A stretch of 64,000 nucleotides of DNA from Rhabditophanes sp. KR3021 (lineage: Eukaryota > Nematoda > Chromadorea > Rhabditida > Alloionematidae): assembly GCA_963281155.1 (NCBI GenBank), contig CAUJLY010000004.1:2914001-2978000 (forward strand). Reading direction: 5' to 3'. The position numbers and the translations under genes were made by a program. Below are positions 47,145 through 57,386 of the stretch, in pieces. The notes beneath the pieces are model-generated. The model saw only the letters and a list, made by a program, of their open reading frames with translations, made no database searches and was not told the DNA's origin. Each line of letters starts with the position of its first letter. The stretch's first letter is position 1.

Positions 47145-50130
47145 TTAATCACTGACACATGATTCACTGCAGGTTCTGTTTCTTTGATTATTTTGAAGAT
47201 CTTTATCCTTGGCAGTTGACAGATTCTCAGTCGACGAATCAAGGTAATAATGGCAGAGTTCTTGGCGTACATTTACTGCTTTCGTTTTGGAGGAATATTT
47301 TGCCCACCAAACTGATACCTAGAACATGTTTTTAATAATTAGTAAAAAATGTATAGTGGTGAAGTATGTTAAATAGAAATGACGGTGCACAAAAAGTAAG
47401 TACTAAGACAAGTGAAGATATGTCCTGTTCTGGACCGATCTTCCGTTTGGTATAAAACCACTGGTGCACACTTTTAAATTAACATCTTTAGTAAATTTAG
47501 CCTACACCAAATAATGACTGAAGAAATGGATATGGACTGGGAAGACAGTTATAGTAAGTTTTTAGAAATACCCTCAATCATATTACTAATGTAAATGTTT
47601 TAGCAAGATGGTTATGGATAGAAGAACTATTTCTTTAAATGATCTTGCCGTCCGTTGTCTCAACTTGATTGAGCCAGAACTATTGCAATTCCTTGTTTGC
47701 GATATGGACAACTGCCATCACTTGGATGTAGCTATTATCAAGTGTTCACTATGGGAATCTATAGATCTGGGTATGACGGTGGTAGATTATTGAGTGGGAA
47801 TTGCGAGAACAATGCTAAAAGCATTTATGCTTGTTGTCATGGCAAAAAGAATCACTTTTATGGTTTCAGATGGAAGTTTTGCTAATTAATTTTGTACTAT
47901 TTTGTTTTAAATAAATTGCTGCCTAAGTAATTTTTAAGCTCCAGAAACTCTTAACTTACCCACACAGTCGCAAATGTTCCCATTGCTAAAACTAAAATCC
48001 AAAGAGTAATCAGTCCTAATTGAGGACCTGGCAGTTCTTGTCTTCCGAATTTCACATTAATCGTTGCTTCGAGAGCACAAATGGCACAATAAACCCAGGC
48101 TTGCATTCCCTATAATGGTAAATTAGGTTTTAAATCGTACTTTTCTTTTTGTTATTAGTTTTAAATTTAGTTCAGTTGGTTACTTTATATGCCATGATAT
48201 TTAGTATTAAATTTAAGAAGACTGCGTATCAACAGTTCTTTAAGACTTTCTACTATGAAATTGACACAACTAGATAAACTCAGCGCTGAAAGGGAAGACA
48301 AAGCATGTTATATTCACTTATTTTTGGATCCTGCTCTCCCTGTTGATGGATGGAAATCGGGAGATGTAAAATATACCATAAATATGCTAATGAGTCTACT
48401 GGATTAAAAACGAGAATATCAAATCACACAATAAAATTCAACTATGATTTCACATGGGATCTCGTTTTTGACAAGAAACAGAAACTCTTGAACAAAGTTG
48501 CTATTGCAGAAAAGAAACTAAACGTTATGCAAAAAGAATAGCCATCAAAGAAGATTCCAGAAAACGTGGAATGTGTGTCCACATTGATGAACTTCGCGGT
48601 CAACTCATCAACAGCGACTCTGACAAGGCATCCTCAGATTTCTTATTGGCAATGAACCCCAAAATAAACTCTGAAGTTGCCCAACTAATTCTGAATGACT
48701 TCTCAAAACGTGGATCAGATGAGTACGTTTTCAAATATCAATATGTCTTTTTGCATTTTTGTGTTAAATAAATTTTGTGATTTTTGATTAATAAAAATAC
48801 CAGTCTGTTCATTCTTGGATCTGTTGCAAACACATAAAATTGACGAATTGAAGGAGCGGAAATAAGACCAATCAAGATAATTCTCCAGAAGACTGCGGGA
48901 TGCGAGGTATCAACAACAAAGATATGCTTCAAGAAGAAAGTATTAAGTTCAGAAGCAATCCAAATTAACACGAATAAGTAAACCCAGAGTGTTCTCTTCA
49001 AGGCAAGATTAGTAAACCAATCTATTTTCAACCAACTTTCGGGTGTGAATTGAAGGACAGCTCTCTTGAATTTTCCTTTAGTGGATCTGATAGTCTTGAT
49101 ACTCTCCCAATGGAATTCACGCATTTCTAACTTCTTGCAAAGCCACATGCCGACAAAGATTCCTGTTCCATTACATAGAATAACATCAAGACCTAATGCA
49201 TCCCACCAACATTCAGCGAAATTTGGTAAAATATGTGTAAACACAACTTCAGTTAACTCCCAGGCAATTGAAATATACCAACAAATTATGGTATGTCTAA
49301 TGAGGAGGCCTTTCATTGTCCATCCCAAGAAATGTGCAACAGCGAAGATATCCATGTGTTCCCAAAGTCTTTCGAGCGTAATGTCCGAACAATTGACGGC
49401 ATATTCCTTTTCCTGGAGTGTTTCGTTTTGAAGTCTTTCTGGGTCTAGCCATTTCAATATTTCTTTAATATCACGGTAGCTTTGGAAGACGGTAAATTGA
49501 AGAATTACCATGTAGATAACTGAGACTCCAAAAATGATTCTCCAAACAACAGGGTGAGGTCTTATGAATGGGCCACTTGGAAATGCTAAGGCACTGACGA
49601 TAAGGAACAATGTCCCGCTTGCTTTTAAACCAGCGTAAGTATTTTGATCAGTGGTTGAAGAGTTATCGCTAAAAAACGGTTTAAAGTAAAGGTAAAGAAT
49701 TCACTTACCTTGTGAAAGCTGTATATATTAAAAACAAGCAAAGACAGCCTAGAATGCATTTTAAAGTTTTATTCCTCTTTTTTATTAGTTTTATATTTAG
49801 TTTAATGTTGGGTGGACTTTGAGAATGTAATTATGAAGAGCATACCATTCATAATTAATATCCTGCTTTTGTAATTTTATAAAATATTGTCATTGACTTT
49901 TAAAATCACCCACCTAAGACTGTAATTGTATGAGGTTTATAAAAGTAGTTCATCGTGACATCAGGCACATCTCGATCATTGATCATTCTAGTAATATCTA
50001 CATCTGTGGCACTGTCGTTGGTATTGAGGCGACTTCTGAAATGAACTCTCTTTTTTATCCCATCTACATTTGTGGGATGATCCTCGTAATTTTCATCATC
50101 CGACAATTTTTCTTTTATTCTATTTGTCAT
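47145..50130 (-). CDS. Phosphatidylserine synthase (PTDSS1/2-like)
   Basis: Exons 50130-49914, 49748-49709, 49668-48801, 48109-47960 and 47318-47145 join in phase to 482 residues, the usual size. The enzyme exchanges serine for the head group of phosphatidylcholine or -ethanolamine in the ER. Landmarks: Y-K-P-H-T-I-T-V-L, P-S-G-P-F-I-R-P-H-P, D-P-E-R-L, H-F-L-G-W, L-P-N-F-A-E-C-W-W-D, L-C-N-G, T-G-K-x-K-R-A-V-L-Q-F-T-P and E-L-N-T-F-F-L-K-H-I-F, all typical of the family; about ten membrane segments. Exon 2 has only 40 nt. Introns 3 and 4 (691 and 641 nt) hold opposite-strand coding-like sequence. Confidence 0.95.
47515..47913 (+). pseudogene. Nested plus-strand locus in phosphatidylserine synthase intron 4
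   Basis: A TATAAAA box at about 47451 is followed 60 bp later by an ATG starting an acidic peptide (M-T-E-E-M-D-M-D-W-E-D), a good donor at 47555 (GTAAGT) and an acceptor at about 47603. Beyond it a 60-codon stretch (from 47608) and a Cys-containing stretch to 47885 are coding-like, and AATAAA follows at about 47910. The joins do not keep one frame, so it is either a broken small gene or a gene with a different structure. Family unknown. Confidence 0.4.
48256..48775 (+). pseudogene. Nested relic in phosphatidylserine synthase intron 3, 'DSGKPS' family copy 3
   Basis: From an ATG at 48256 the plus strand is coding-like almost to the exon boundary but changes frame at least three times. Pieces in order: L-S-A-E-R-E-D-K-A, I-G-R-C-K-I-Y-H-K-Y, D-F-T-W-D-L-V-F-D-K, E-K-K-L-N-V-M-Q-K, P-S-K-K-I-P-E-N-V-E, and N-S-D-S-D-K-A-S-S-D-F followed by M-N-P-K-I-N-S-E-V. 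The last four blocks align in order with the collagen intron relic 3614-3907. AATAAA at about 48770 ends it. Orientation is opposite to the host gene. Confidence 0.55.
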
Positions 50131-50135
50131 TTTGA

Positions 50136-50147
50136 CTAAAACACAAG
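50136..50147 (-). promoter_or_regulatory. Candidate trans-splice acceptor of phosphatidylserine synthase
   Basis: Minus strand reads TTGTGTTTTAG five bases before the ATG at 50130. The gene lies 210 bp behind ATP synthase f, so an operon of the two is possible. Confidence 0.5.
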
Positions 50148-50339
50148 TAAGATAATAAATAAGATAATAGAAAACGATTTGTAAATAAGGTATTTCAAAA
50201 GTAATTACTTTTTTTATAACCACGAATAAAAATAATAAATCTGTATTTATCGTTAAAATCAATTCGAAATCCTATTGAATGAAACAAAGCCACTACAATT
50301 TGAAACAAAAATTAGGCTGAATCCCAAGTCTTTCGGCTT

Positions 50340-50801
50340 TTACCAATGGTATTTAGCTTTTTGGAAGTCCCAGTATCTGTGTGACTTGCATGCCCAGTTG
50401 ACAAACGAGAAGAAGAAGACGAATCTGAAGATTGTCTTGATGGTGTTGCTGAAAACTGGTCCTGAGTAGTACAAGTTGTGGATTCTCCAGACGTTACGAA
50501 TGAATTCGTTATAAAAAGCAGCTGGCGTCTTGTCACGGCGTCCGATCCAAGCTCCAATTTCAGAGACCTTAAGATCCATCAATTTGGTGTCGGGTCTTCC
50601 GTAATATCTCCAGTGGCAATAAGGTCCATGAACATTCTTGTTCCATCTCTTGTCAAAAAGACCGATTTCAGTTTTTGAGATGACACGGTTGTAGAAGTAT
50701 ACTCCGAGTCTCTCGAAGGCACGAGAAACTGGTGTGAATACAAGATCTGGAACCCATGGGGTTAGCTTGGTGCCGTGAGCAGGAACGCGTAAGAAAGCCA
50801 T
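50340..50801 (-). CDS. Mitochondrial ATP synthase subunit f, nematode type
   Basis: Single-exon frame of 153 residues. It matches the C. elegans f subunit in length and in the nematode-specific middle part (G-L-F-D-K-R-W-N-K-N-V-H-G-P-Y-C-H-W), which vertebrate f subunits (about 90 aa) lack. One C-terminal membrane segment (about 118-136) anchors it in the Fo part of the complex in the inner membrane; the end W-D-F-Q-K-A-K-Y-H-W is family-typical. A trans-splice-like acceptor (ATTTCAG) ends three bases before the ATG. Confidence 0.96.
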   Translation of the reverse strand: MAFLRVPAHGTKLTPWVPDLVFTPVSRAFERLGVYFYNRVISKTEIGLFDKRWNKNVHGPYCHWRYYGRPDTKLMDLKVSEIGAWIGRRDKTPAAFYNEFIRNVWRIHNLYYSGPVFSNTIKTIFRFVFFFSFVNWACKSHRYWDFQKAKYHW

Positions 50802-51431
50802 GCACTGAAATATTTTAATTATTCATATTTATTAGGATTTATTAATTAAACTATATTCAATAAAATAGGTGTACCAAACGATAAATGGTACAACTCTCAC
50901 GTATATGAATGCTGCAGTTCATAAGTGTTAGAGTAACGCGAGATCGATCGATAACATCGTGGAGCTGATTGTTTAATTTCCCATAAGCGATGAAGTTTAT
51001 GCATAATACCTAAGCTTACATAGGAAATAATAAAGTTAACTACACAAAAATTACAAAAACACACTATATATTAAAATCTTATGCGTACTGTTGCCATAAA
51101 CATAAAGCTTATTTCTGGTTGCCTACTTTAAGTAATCTGGTAAGTTTGCTTATGCAAGTTATATTAATTAAGAGCCTAATAATATAAGATCAATTAAAAA
51201 CAACATTTCCCTATTTATAGGCTTAACAGGCATCTTGAAACAAGCAGCTTGGAATGGATTTAACAATACACTTTCCCATTCTGTTTGTCAAAATTCTTGT
51301 CGGGAAAAATTGTGTGCAAAAAATTTGAATAATTTTAGGAAAATGAACAAAAATAATAACATTTGAATATACCAAATGATAATTTATAAAGCTAATAAAG
51401 AAAATATGGAGGTATTGAGTGCTATTCAACT
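50802..51431. other. Divergent intergenic region
   Basis: Region between ATP synthase f (minus) and the 191-aa gene (plus). The ATP synthase f acceptor is at 50805-50815. An upstream ATG at about 51406 opens a short frame that overlaps the start of the 191-aa gene. Nothing else is seen. Confidence 0.5.
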
Positions 51432-52007
51432 ATGTCCACTGCTTTTAAGGCTGTTGACAAATCGTCCAAAATCAAGAAAACTTTGCTAGTCGAGTGGCGC
51501 CACGAAGAAGAAATCTCTGAATCCGAAGCAAAGAAAATCCTCCAACATTACGCAGCTCCAGACGATACATCAATCACTCATAACGAATACAAGCCCGATT
51601 TTTATCTTCCCAAGAAGCGAAATAGTAATTTGTCATTGAAAAAGCCACATCATGATAAACGCTGTGTTACCCAAAAACGTTCTCTCTGCTCTACTCAGGA
51701 AATCGACCACACAAGCCAACGAAAGAGTGCCCCAAAACGATCTGGAAAGCGAGAAAATGGCAGCTGTAACTCCAAAGTAACTAATGGCATTACCACCGTC
51801 ACAAGTGAAACAACTATTGGCGGTCAAATTATGATACCATACAAGCTTTATTGGAAACCCTTGAAATCTTCTAATGGAAAAGAAGGTCTTACATTCAAGA
51901 TTCAAGTTCATGATCTCAATGGAAACGTCATGGAGCTTGACGCCAACTGCCCCGAATTCAGACCTCGCTCCGTCCGTCTTAATGGAGCAAATCTCCCAAG
52001 AGTATAA
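51432..52007 (+). CDS. Unknown basic protein, 191 aa
   Basis: Single uninterrupted frame with an ATG start. The first third is charged (E-W-R-H-E-E-E-I-S-E-S-E-A-K-K-I), the middle is Lys/Arg/Ser-rich (K-S-A-P-K-R-S-G-K-R) and likely disordered and nuclear. The last third (about 120-191) is more compact with alternating hydrophobic residues (I-P-Y-K-L-Y-W-K-P-L, F-K-I-Q-V-H-D-L). No signal peptide or membrane segment. I do not recognise the family. Codon use and lack of stops support a real gene. Confidence 0.75.
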   Translation: MSTAFKAVDKSSKIKKTLLVEWRHEEEISESEAKKILQHYAAPDDTSITHNEYKPDFYLPKKRNSNLSLKKPHHDKRCVTQKRSLCSTQEIDHTSQRKSAPKRSGKRENGSCNSKVTNGITTVTSETTIGGQIMIPYKLYWKPLKSSNGKEGLTFKIQVHDLNGNVMELDANCPEFRPRSVRLNGANLPRV

Positions 52008-52332
52008 ACAAAATTGGCTGTGTAACAATCATTACTCACATTTATACGAGTATCATTTATTTTATATCGCAAAATGTAATTTATATAGTAAACCATTGGT
52101 ATTAATTTAAGGAATGATAAATAGTCAATTTGCTTCATAATCAGTCTTTTTTGTATATCTTATTAAAAATTGAATGTCTATTATTTTGATTATTGATGAG
52201 TGGTATGGACCCGTCCATATATTTTCTAAAAATGTAAATTAATATATTAATAAAATATTTGGTATTAAAATTTGTCACTTTCCGGTTATCTAAATTTGTC
52301 ATACTTAAAGAATTCCCTTATTGAACGTGTAT
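52008..52332. other. Intergenic between convergent genes
   Basis: AT-rich 3' flanks of the 191-aa gene and Cys-rich paralogue 1. No gene seen; open stretches here are antisense shadows. Confidence 0.5.
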
Positions 52333-52778
52333 TTACCTTGTACAAAGAGGTGTTGCACAGCAACAAATTTGTGTTTGAAACCATACACCGTTTGAGATCC
52401 AGCTAGATCCTAGACAATAAGGCACAGAGAAGCTTGCTTCTTTCTAAAAAGAGTACTCAAGTTAATTTGTTAAGAACGTACCTTACACTCAATATCAAAT
52501 TCAGTGACATTAATTCGAGGGAACATATTGGGAGCTGCAATGCTTTCAATATTTTCCAAACAAGTCATCATAGTTCCGATTATGTAGGAGTTGTCCGTTT
52601 GATTAGAACTGAAATATCCACAAATATTGCATCCAAGTGTGATGGCATCTGGTCTGTCAACAGTAACACCACCAAAGGCGTAATTAGAGTAGTTATCACA
52701 CATTAGGGCATTATGATTCCACACAAGTAAGGATACATATGTGATAAAAATTAGTACAATATTAGTAAATTTTGTCAT
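52333..52778 (-). CDS. Small secreted Cys-rich protein, paralogue 1
   Basis: Exons 52778-52482 and 52443-52333 join in phase to 135 residues. A signal peptide (about residues 1-24) is followed by ten cysteines, including C-N-I-C-G-Y-F-S-S-N and a C-terminal C-C-C-A-T-P-L-C-T-R. The C-C-x-x-x-x-L-C ending resembles nematode ET-module and Ly6-like small secreted proteins, but I cannot assign a family. N-x-S/T sites are present. It lies next to a divergent paralogue (53260-53756) with a first exon of exactly the same length (297 nt). Function unknown. Confidence 0.8.
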
Positions 52779-53107
52779 GACCACTAATTTTATGTTTGAT
52801 ATTGGGGTCTGTCAACTTAAGAGGTAGGCATTATGCTAAACGTGTGATAATCCTCCTTATGATAACAAATCCATGTAAAATTTAATGTTTAATGAAACTA
52901 AGTGACGTACTCCTCAAATGATAAAAATCACCTAAAAATACTAAAACTATTTGTTGATAAATGTAAAAAAAAATGTCATGCTAAATAGTTAACAATTTTT
53001 ATTAATACTAATAAATTTTTGTAGTATCGTGTCAAAGTCCCCAAAAGATCATTAAATGTAGAGAAGGATTTAATTTTTTTATTGGTTTTGTTCAAAAGGA
53101 TATCATA

Positions 53108-53228
53108 ATATAGACTCTTCAAAATGTTTATAAAGTATTTATGTCAAATTTACAAAGTATTTATGTCAAATTTACAAAGTATTTATATCAAATTTATAAG
53201 GTATTTATATCAAATTTATAACATATTT
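53108..53228. repeat. Tandem repeat, about 23-bp unit, 4-5 copies
   Basis: Variants of AAAGTATTTATGTCAAATTT repeat head to tail between the two Cys-rich paralogues; the first two copies are nearly identical. Confidence 0.8.
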
Positions 53229-53259
53229 ATAAAAACTTATAACTGTGTTTGAGTAAACA

Positions 53260-53756
53260 TTAATTTGAATCTGCAAAGGACATGTTCATATACTCCCTTG
53301 TACATAAATCAGAAAAGCAGCATGAAATTTGAGAAAAGATGAGTTGATTTTCATCATCAGTGAAGATTTCAGACACATAGTAGGAACTATTTACTTTACC
53401 AAATTCCTAAAATATGTTGGATTATTAAATTTATGTTGTAATAGAATTATTAAGCATACAATGCAATTGGTATGGTACTCATGAAATTTGATACTGCCAT
53501 ATCCATATAAACCATTAATATTTTCAACTGATAATTGGCACCCAACCATAGCACCACTATATTTACCTTTGGATGTTGCATTTGAGTAATAGTATCCACA
53601 AGCAGCACAATCCTCCACAATTTCGTGAATTCTTTTTTCATGGTTCTCATCTATAGTAAAATTCCAATAATGGTCACACTTTAATTGGGTTGTATTAGGT
53701 AAATTTAAAATAAAAATAATCCATATCGTAATAAATATTACAATACGCAATTGCAT
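53260..53756 (-). CDS. Small secreted Cys-rich protein, paralogue 2
   Basis: Exons 53756-53460 and 53406-53260 give 147 residues. The N-terminus is a signal peptide (M-Q-L-R-I-V-I-F-I-T-I-W). Eight cysteines remain after it, with C-A-A-C-G-Y-Y-Y-S-N-A-T and S-C-C-F-S-D-L-C-T-R, aligned with paralogue 1; the tail after L-C-T-R is 14 residues longer. The intron sits at the same place and phase in both, so they are a tandem duplication. The cysteine content differs (8 against 10). Likely extracellular; role unknown. Confidence 0.8.
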
Positions 53757-55990
53757 TGCTTAAGAAAAACTTCATAACATTATTCAGTAAATGGATGGAT
53801 ATTATAAGAAGCTTATAAACTGTTTGGCTTTTGCTATCTGAAAACAAATACATCCACTGGTGAAAATGCAAATAAAAACATCCACTGCTCAATGATTACA
53901 TTCTTATTTAAATTTTTATCAAATACATGGGCATTAACACATTTTTAAGGGTAGTTAATTGAAATTAATAAGATCTCTTATCATTTTCATCGGATTGATA
54001 TGAACAATATTTATTGTCATAGTCATTAAATGTACTGATCACATGTTACTTTTTGAAATTAAGCGCATTGATTAGGAAATGGTGATTAACACGTTGCCCT
54101 TTATGTTTTAAGATCTGCACGATTATTAACAAATTGTTGGGTGATTTGGTTTTTTATGATTCACACGGCTGCTCCCACTAAATTATTAATGTATGAGCAA
54201 AGACAAATTAAAAAACTATGAAAATGAATTTGATTTTTGTCACGAATAAAATCTATTGGAACCAAAAGAGTAAGCAATACTGAAACTAGTTACTTTTGTT
54301 AGCATTAGAGTATTAAGCTTATATTTATTTACACTTAAATTAAGTATTCAAGTAAATGAAGTGCAAATGAAAAGATCTATTTCCGCTTACATCAAAACGA
54401 TTGTTAACTGAATATCCAATTAGTCAGAAATGCCGGTTCGGATAAGTGTGTAGGCGTATAATAACAATCAAAATGGGCCTCACTCTTAACGTATTTTGTT
54501 AGTATTATCAAGTTAAACTTGTTATTCGGCTGAGACTGAGTCATTGTTATTAATAGAACATATTTTGGTGGCAGTTGCCATTGCAAAAACAACACTTTAT
54601 CCATTAGAAGTGTAGGTGATCAAAAAAATTAACTGACATATGAATTTGTGACGTTTGCTGTCGTAACTTTGTTGCTTCAGCAAATAGTTAGATATCCCTC
54701 CTTCTGTATAACTACTCGAGTAGCTTTAAATATCACTAATATGCGTAATTAAATAGTGTGTGTTGTGCTTTTTGTACTTTTACAAAATCCTTCGACTACC
54801 AATTTATTAACATTTTTAATTGTAGCGTTTTAATGTTGTGTTTTTGGTGGTATATTATAAAGTTAGGATAAGCGATTGATCCTCGTTTTGTTATGAAAGA
54901 GACTCTTATTGAGCACTGCCATCTAATATTATATCAATTTTTTGAGGTACTAATCATTTGTGCGAGTAAGCACCACCAACTTTCTACAACTAGACAGACC
55001 TATGATAATATGAGTCAAATAAACGAATGTCTCTCTACCTGAATTCTTAACTCATTCTCCTGTTTTAAATAACTATATTTTCTCTCGATCTCAAAATGTT
55101 CAGTTTGAAGATTGTCCCATATTTTGGTTGTTGTATTGCAAAATTGTGTCTTGATAACATTTCTTGTACCAGCAAGCCTAGTTTTAAAAAACACACCATA
55201 GGCTGTTTCTTGAACAGTTCGTTATGCAAAAGATGATCGCAAGCTTATGAAATTGTGTGTGACGGTTATTCTAAAACTTCCCACCTTCATGTAAATTATT
55301 TAAACAGTTAGTATTGTTCATAAAAGCCTACTTTCTTAACACTATCAAATAATTGTATTTCTCCTAACAGTCCTGAAGTAAGTTCTCTTGTTAGGACATA
55401 TTAGTAGTCGTTGGAAAGCGGAAACAATTAAATTTCTAATTAAAAGCAATTGATTTTATGGTAATGTTGTACTATTTTTGCCACATGTCATATAAGGGCT
55501 TAAGAGAAAGCCGGATAGTTAGCGGGCTTTGTTGGAAAAATAAAGTGTCATTTTAGAGTATCTTTTACATAGTATCTAGTTTGAGTCATCAGCAAATGTT
55601 CGAAGCATTATGTGGCCTAAGTTAAATCTCTAATCGCGCTATCTTTCTGTCTTAACAATGGTTACCATTACTAATATTCATTTCAACGAAAACACTTTCA
55701 CTGTTGCGAACGGCAGCTGTTTATTCCTCTATTAAAATATAGATATATTTCGAAATAACGGCCTCACCTCTGGCATCAATTAAGTATTTGCATAAAGTTT
55801 ATTCTTATTAACTTAAGTGGGATAACCTTTAAAGTAATTAAGCATTTAATTAGTAAGATGTGATACTTAGCAAAGTTCGTTATTCAAAATATAATATATT
55901 TTATTCGTTACACATATTTATAATTATCTTGATGCTTTTAAAGATAAATAATTTTTTCAGAAACTTTAATAATACCAAAAAGCTTGCAAG
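53757..55990. other. Intergenic upstream of profilin
   Basis: About 2.2 kb of AT-rich DNA. Short open stretches (53695-53892 and 54404-54604, minus) have no splice or family support. The profilin trans-splice acceptor is at its end (55959-55960). Confidence 0.5.
55949..55960 (+). promoter_or_regulatory. Candidate trans-splice acceptor of profilin
   Basis: AATTTTTTCAG ends 30 bases before ATG 55991; close to the nematode acceptor consensus TTTTCAG. Confidence 0.6.
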
Positions 55991-56371
55991 ATGTCATGGA
56001 AAGATATGGTAAACGATAACTTAATCGGAACCGGCTTTGTTTCGAAAGCAGCAATCGTTGGATTGGACGGATCAATTTGGGGAGTATCAGATAATTTCTC
56101 TATTGATGCAAACGAAGGAGCCGCATGCGCTAAAGGTTTCTCAAACCACAACGGCGTTCTCGGAACTGGTCTCAAGTTTGAAACTAAAAAATATCTAGTT
56201 ATCAGAGCTGATGACGAGAGAATTATCGGAAAACAAGGAGCCGACGGATTTTTCGCATACAAAACTAAACAGGCTGTTATTATTGGAATTTATTCGAATG
56301 GTCTTCAGCCAGAAAAATGTTCGACTACCGTTGGAGCTTTAGCCGACTACTTAAAAAGCACGGGTTATTAA
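55991..56371 (+). CDS. Profilin
   Basis: Single-exon frame of 126 residues, the normal size. Profilin binds actin monomers and proline-rich ligands in the cytoplasm. The start M-S-W-K-D-M-V has the tryptophan needed for the poly-proline site, and V-G-L-D-G-S-I-W-G, C-A-K-G-F and Y-L-V-I-R-A-D-D-E-R are family-typical. The C-terminal helix ends A-D-Y-L-K-S-T-G-Y. Codon use is GC-richer than the surroundings, in keeping with high expression. AATAAA at about 56480. Confidence 0.96.
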   Translation: MSWKDMVNDNLIGTGFVSKAAIVGLDGSIWGVSDNFSIDANEGAACAKGFSNHNGVLGTGLKFETKKYLVIRADDERIIGKQGADGFFAYKTKQAVIIGIYSNGLQPEKCSTTVGALADYLKSTGY

Positions 56372-56707
56372 GATGTACCATTTTAATTATACCATCTAAC
56401 TGTGCTAATTGTATTAACAAATTATAACTGAATGATATATCAATTGTGTTCAATGCTACTGATAAAACGTCAATTTAAAAATAAATTCATGCTTCTTTTT
56501 TATGTTAAACTTGCTTAGAGATAAATAAATATTTATTCTTGATCCTGCGTTAAGAAGACTTTTTATTTACTAATTGGCTAGAGAGTGCGTTTAATTAGAG
56601 ATATTTAAATGGGATGTATGAATTAAATAATGATTTATATTTTTAAGATAACAAAAATATTACAAACGATTCTATTAATGGGCTACTAGGACGATGTCAA
56701 GATAAAA
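56372..56707. other. Convergent 3' spacer of profilin and TOM20
   Basis: AT-rich with polyadenylation-like AATAAA motifs (about 56480 and 56525). No gene seen. Confidence 0.5.
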
Positions 56708-57367
56708 TTAATCCAATATTTGTTCATCTACAAATTCAATCTTCTCGGGAGTTTCGTTTCCTGACAAAGGCTCTTTAAGTTCTTTTTCGTCAACTAAAGA
56801 GAAGGTTCCATCTCCGAGAGGCGTAATTGTTCCGAAAGATCCTTCCAAAAGTGGAGTGCTGATTTCTTCCTTTGACTCTTCACTTTTGCTAACTTCTTTA
56901 GCCTTTTCTTCTTCAGTAACATCTTGGACATCACCTTCAGTTTCGGAAAGAAGTTGTCTGACTACTTCTCTGGTAATTGGAATTCTCTCAAGGAGCAAAT
57001 CAAATTGATCCGGAGGGAATGTCTGTTGGAATACTTGGAGTAATTGTTGTGGATATCCGCATAAGTTCACTGCCATAGCAATATGTTCGACTCCCTCAGT
57101 AATATTTCCACTAGCCATCAATTCTTCTCCCCTTTGAACTTCCTGGATAAAGAAGTCTTGGACGGCAGCAGCATCCTTAAGGTTAATTTTTGGTAGTTGG
57201 ATATTACATCCACCTGATACTGTTTCGTTCTTTCTGCGTTCACGGAGTTTTTTCTTGTATTCGGGGTCAGACCTGCGAATGTAATCAAGGACTGCGGCGG
57301 TTGTTAAGACGGCTGCTCCAGCGACGGCAGAATATAGAAGCCATTTGCTTCCAGTCTCACTTGTCAT
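56708..57367 (-). CDS. TOM20 mitochondrial import receptor
   Basis: Single-exon frame of 219 residues. TOM20 sits in the outer mitochondrial membrane and binds presequences. An N-terminal membrane segment (about 8-28) is followed by Y-I-R-R-S-D-P-E-Y-K-K-K-L-R-E-R-R and a TPR-like receptor domain (F-F-I-Q-E-V-Q-R-G-E-E-L, G-N-I-T-E-G-V-E-H, A-V-N-L-C-G-Y-P-Q-Q-L-L). After about residue 150 comes a 65-70 residue acidic tail absent from human TOM20 (145 aa). A trans-splice-like acceptor (ATTTTAG) precedes the ATG by seven bases. Confidence 0.95.
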   Translation of the reverse strand: MTSETGSKWLLYSAVAGAAVLTTAAVLDYIRRSDPEYKKKLRERRKNETVSGGCNIQLPKINLKDAAAVQDFFIQEVQRGEELMASGNITEGVEHIAMAVNLCGYPQQLLQVFQQTFPPDQFDLLLERIPITREVVRQLLSETEGDVQDVTEEEKAKEVSKSEESKEEISTPLLEGSFGTITPLGDGTFSLVDEKELKEPLSGNETPEKIEFVDEQILD

Positions 57368-57374
57368 TATGATT

Positions 57375-57386
57375 CTAAAATAAATT
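57375..57386 (-). promoter_or_regulatory. Candidate trans-splice acceptor of TOM20
   Basis: Minus strand reads AATTTATTTTAG seven bases before the ATG at 57367. Confidence 0.5.

Noticed and set aside
47515..47555. Acidic peptide compared with the proteasome subunit SEM1/DSS1
   Set aside because: Only acidity and a Trp are shared; the SEM1 pattern is not present.
49066..49431. 121-codon plus-strand frame
   Set aside because: Shadow of phosphatidylserine synthase exon 3.
51633..52138. Minus-strand frames opposite the 191-aa gene
   Set aside because: Shadows; the plus-strand frame has the better start and composition.
22945..53228. Short tandem repeats considered as CRISPR arrays
   Set aside because: Repeats are directly adjacent without unique spacers, and the genome is eukaryotic.
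55966..56262. 98-codon minus-strand frame
   Set aside because: Shadow of profilin.
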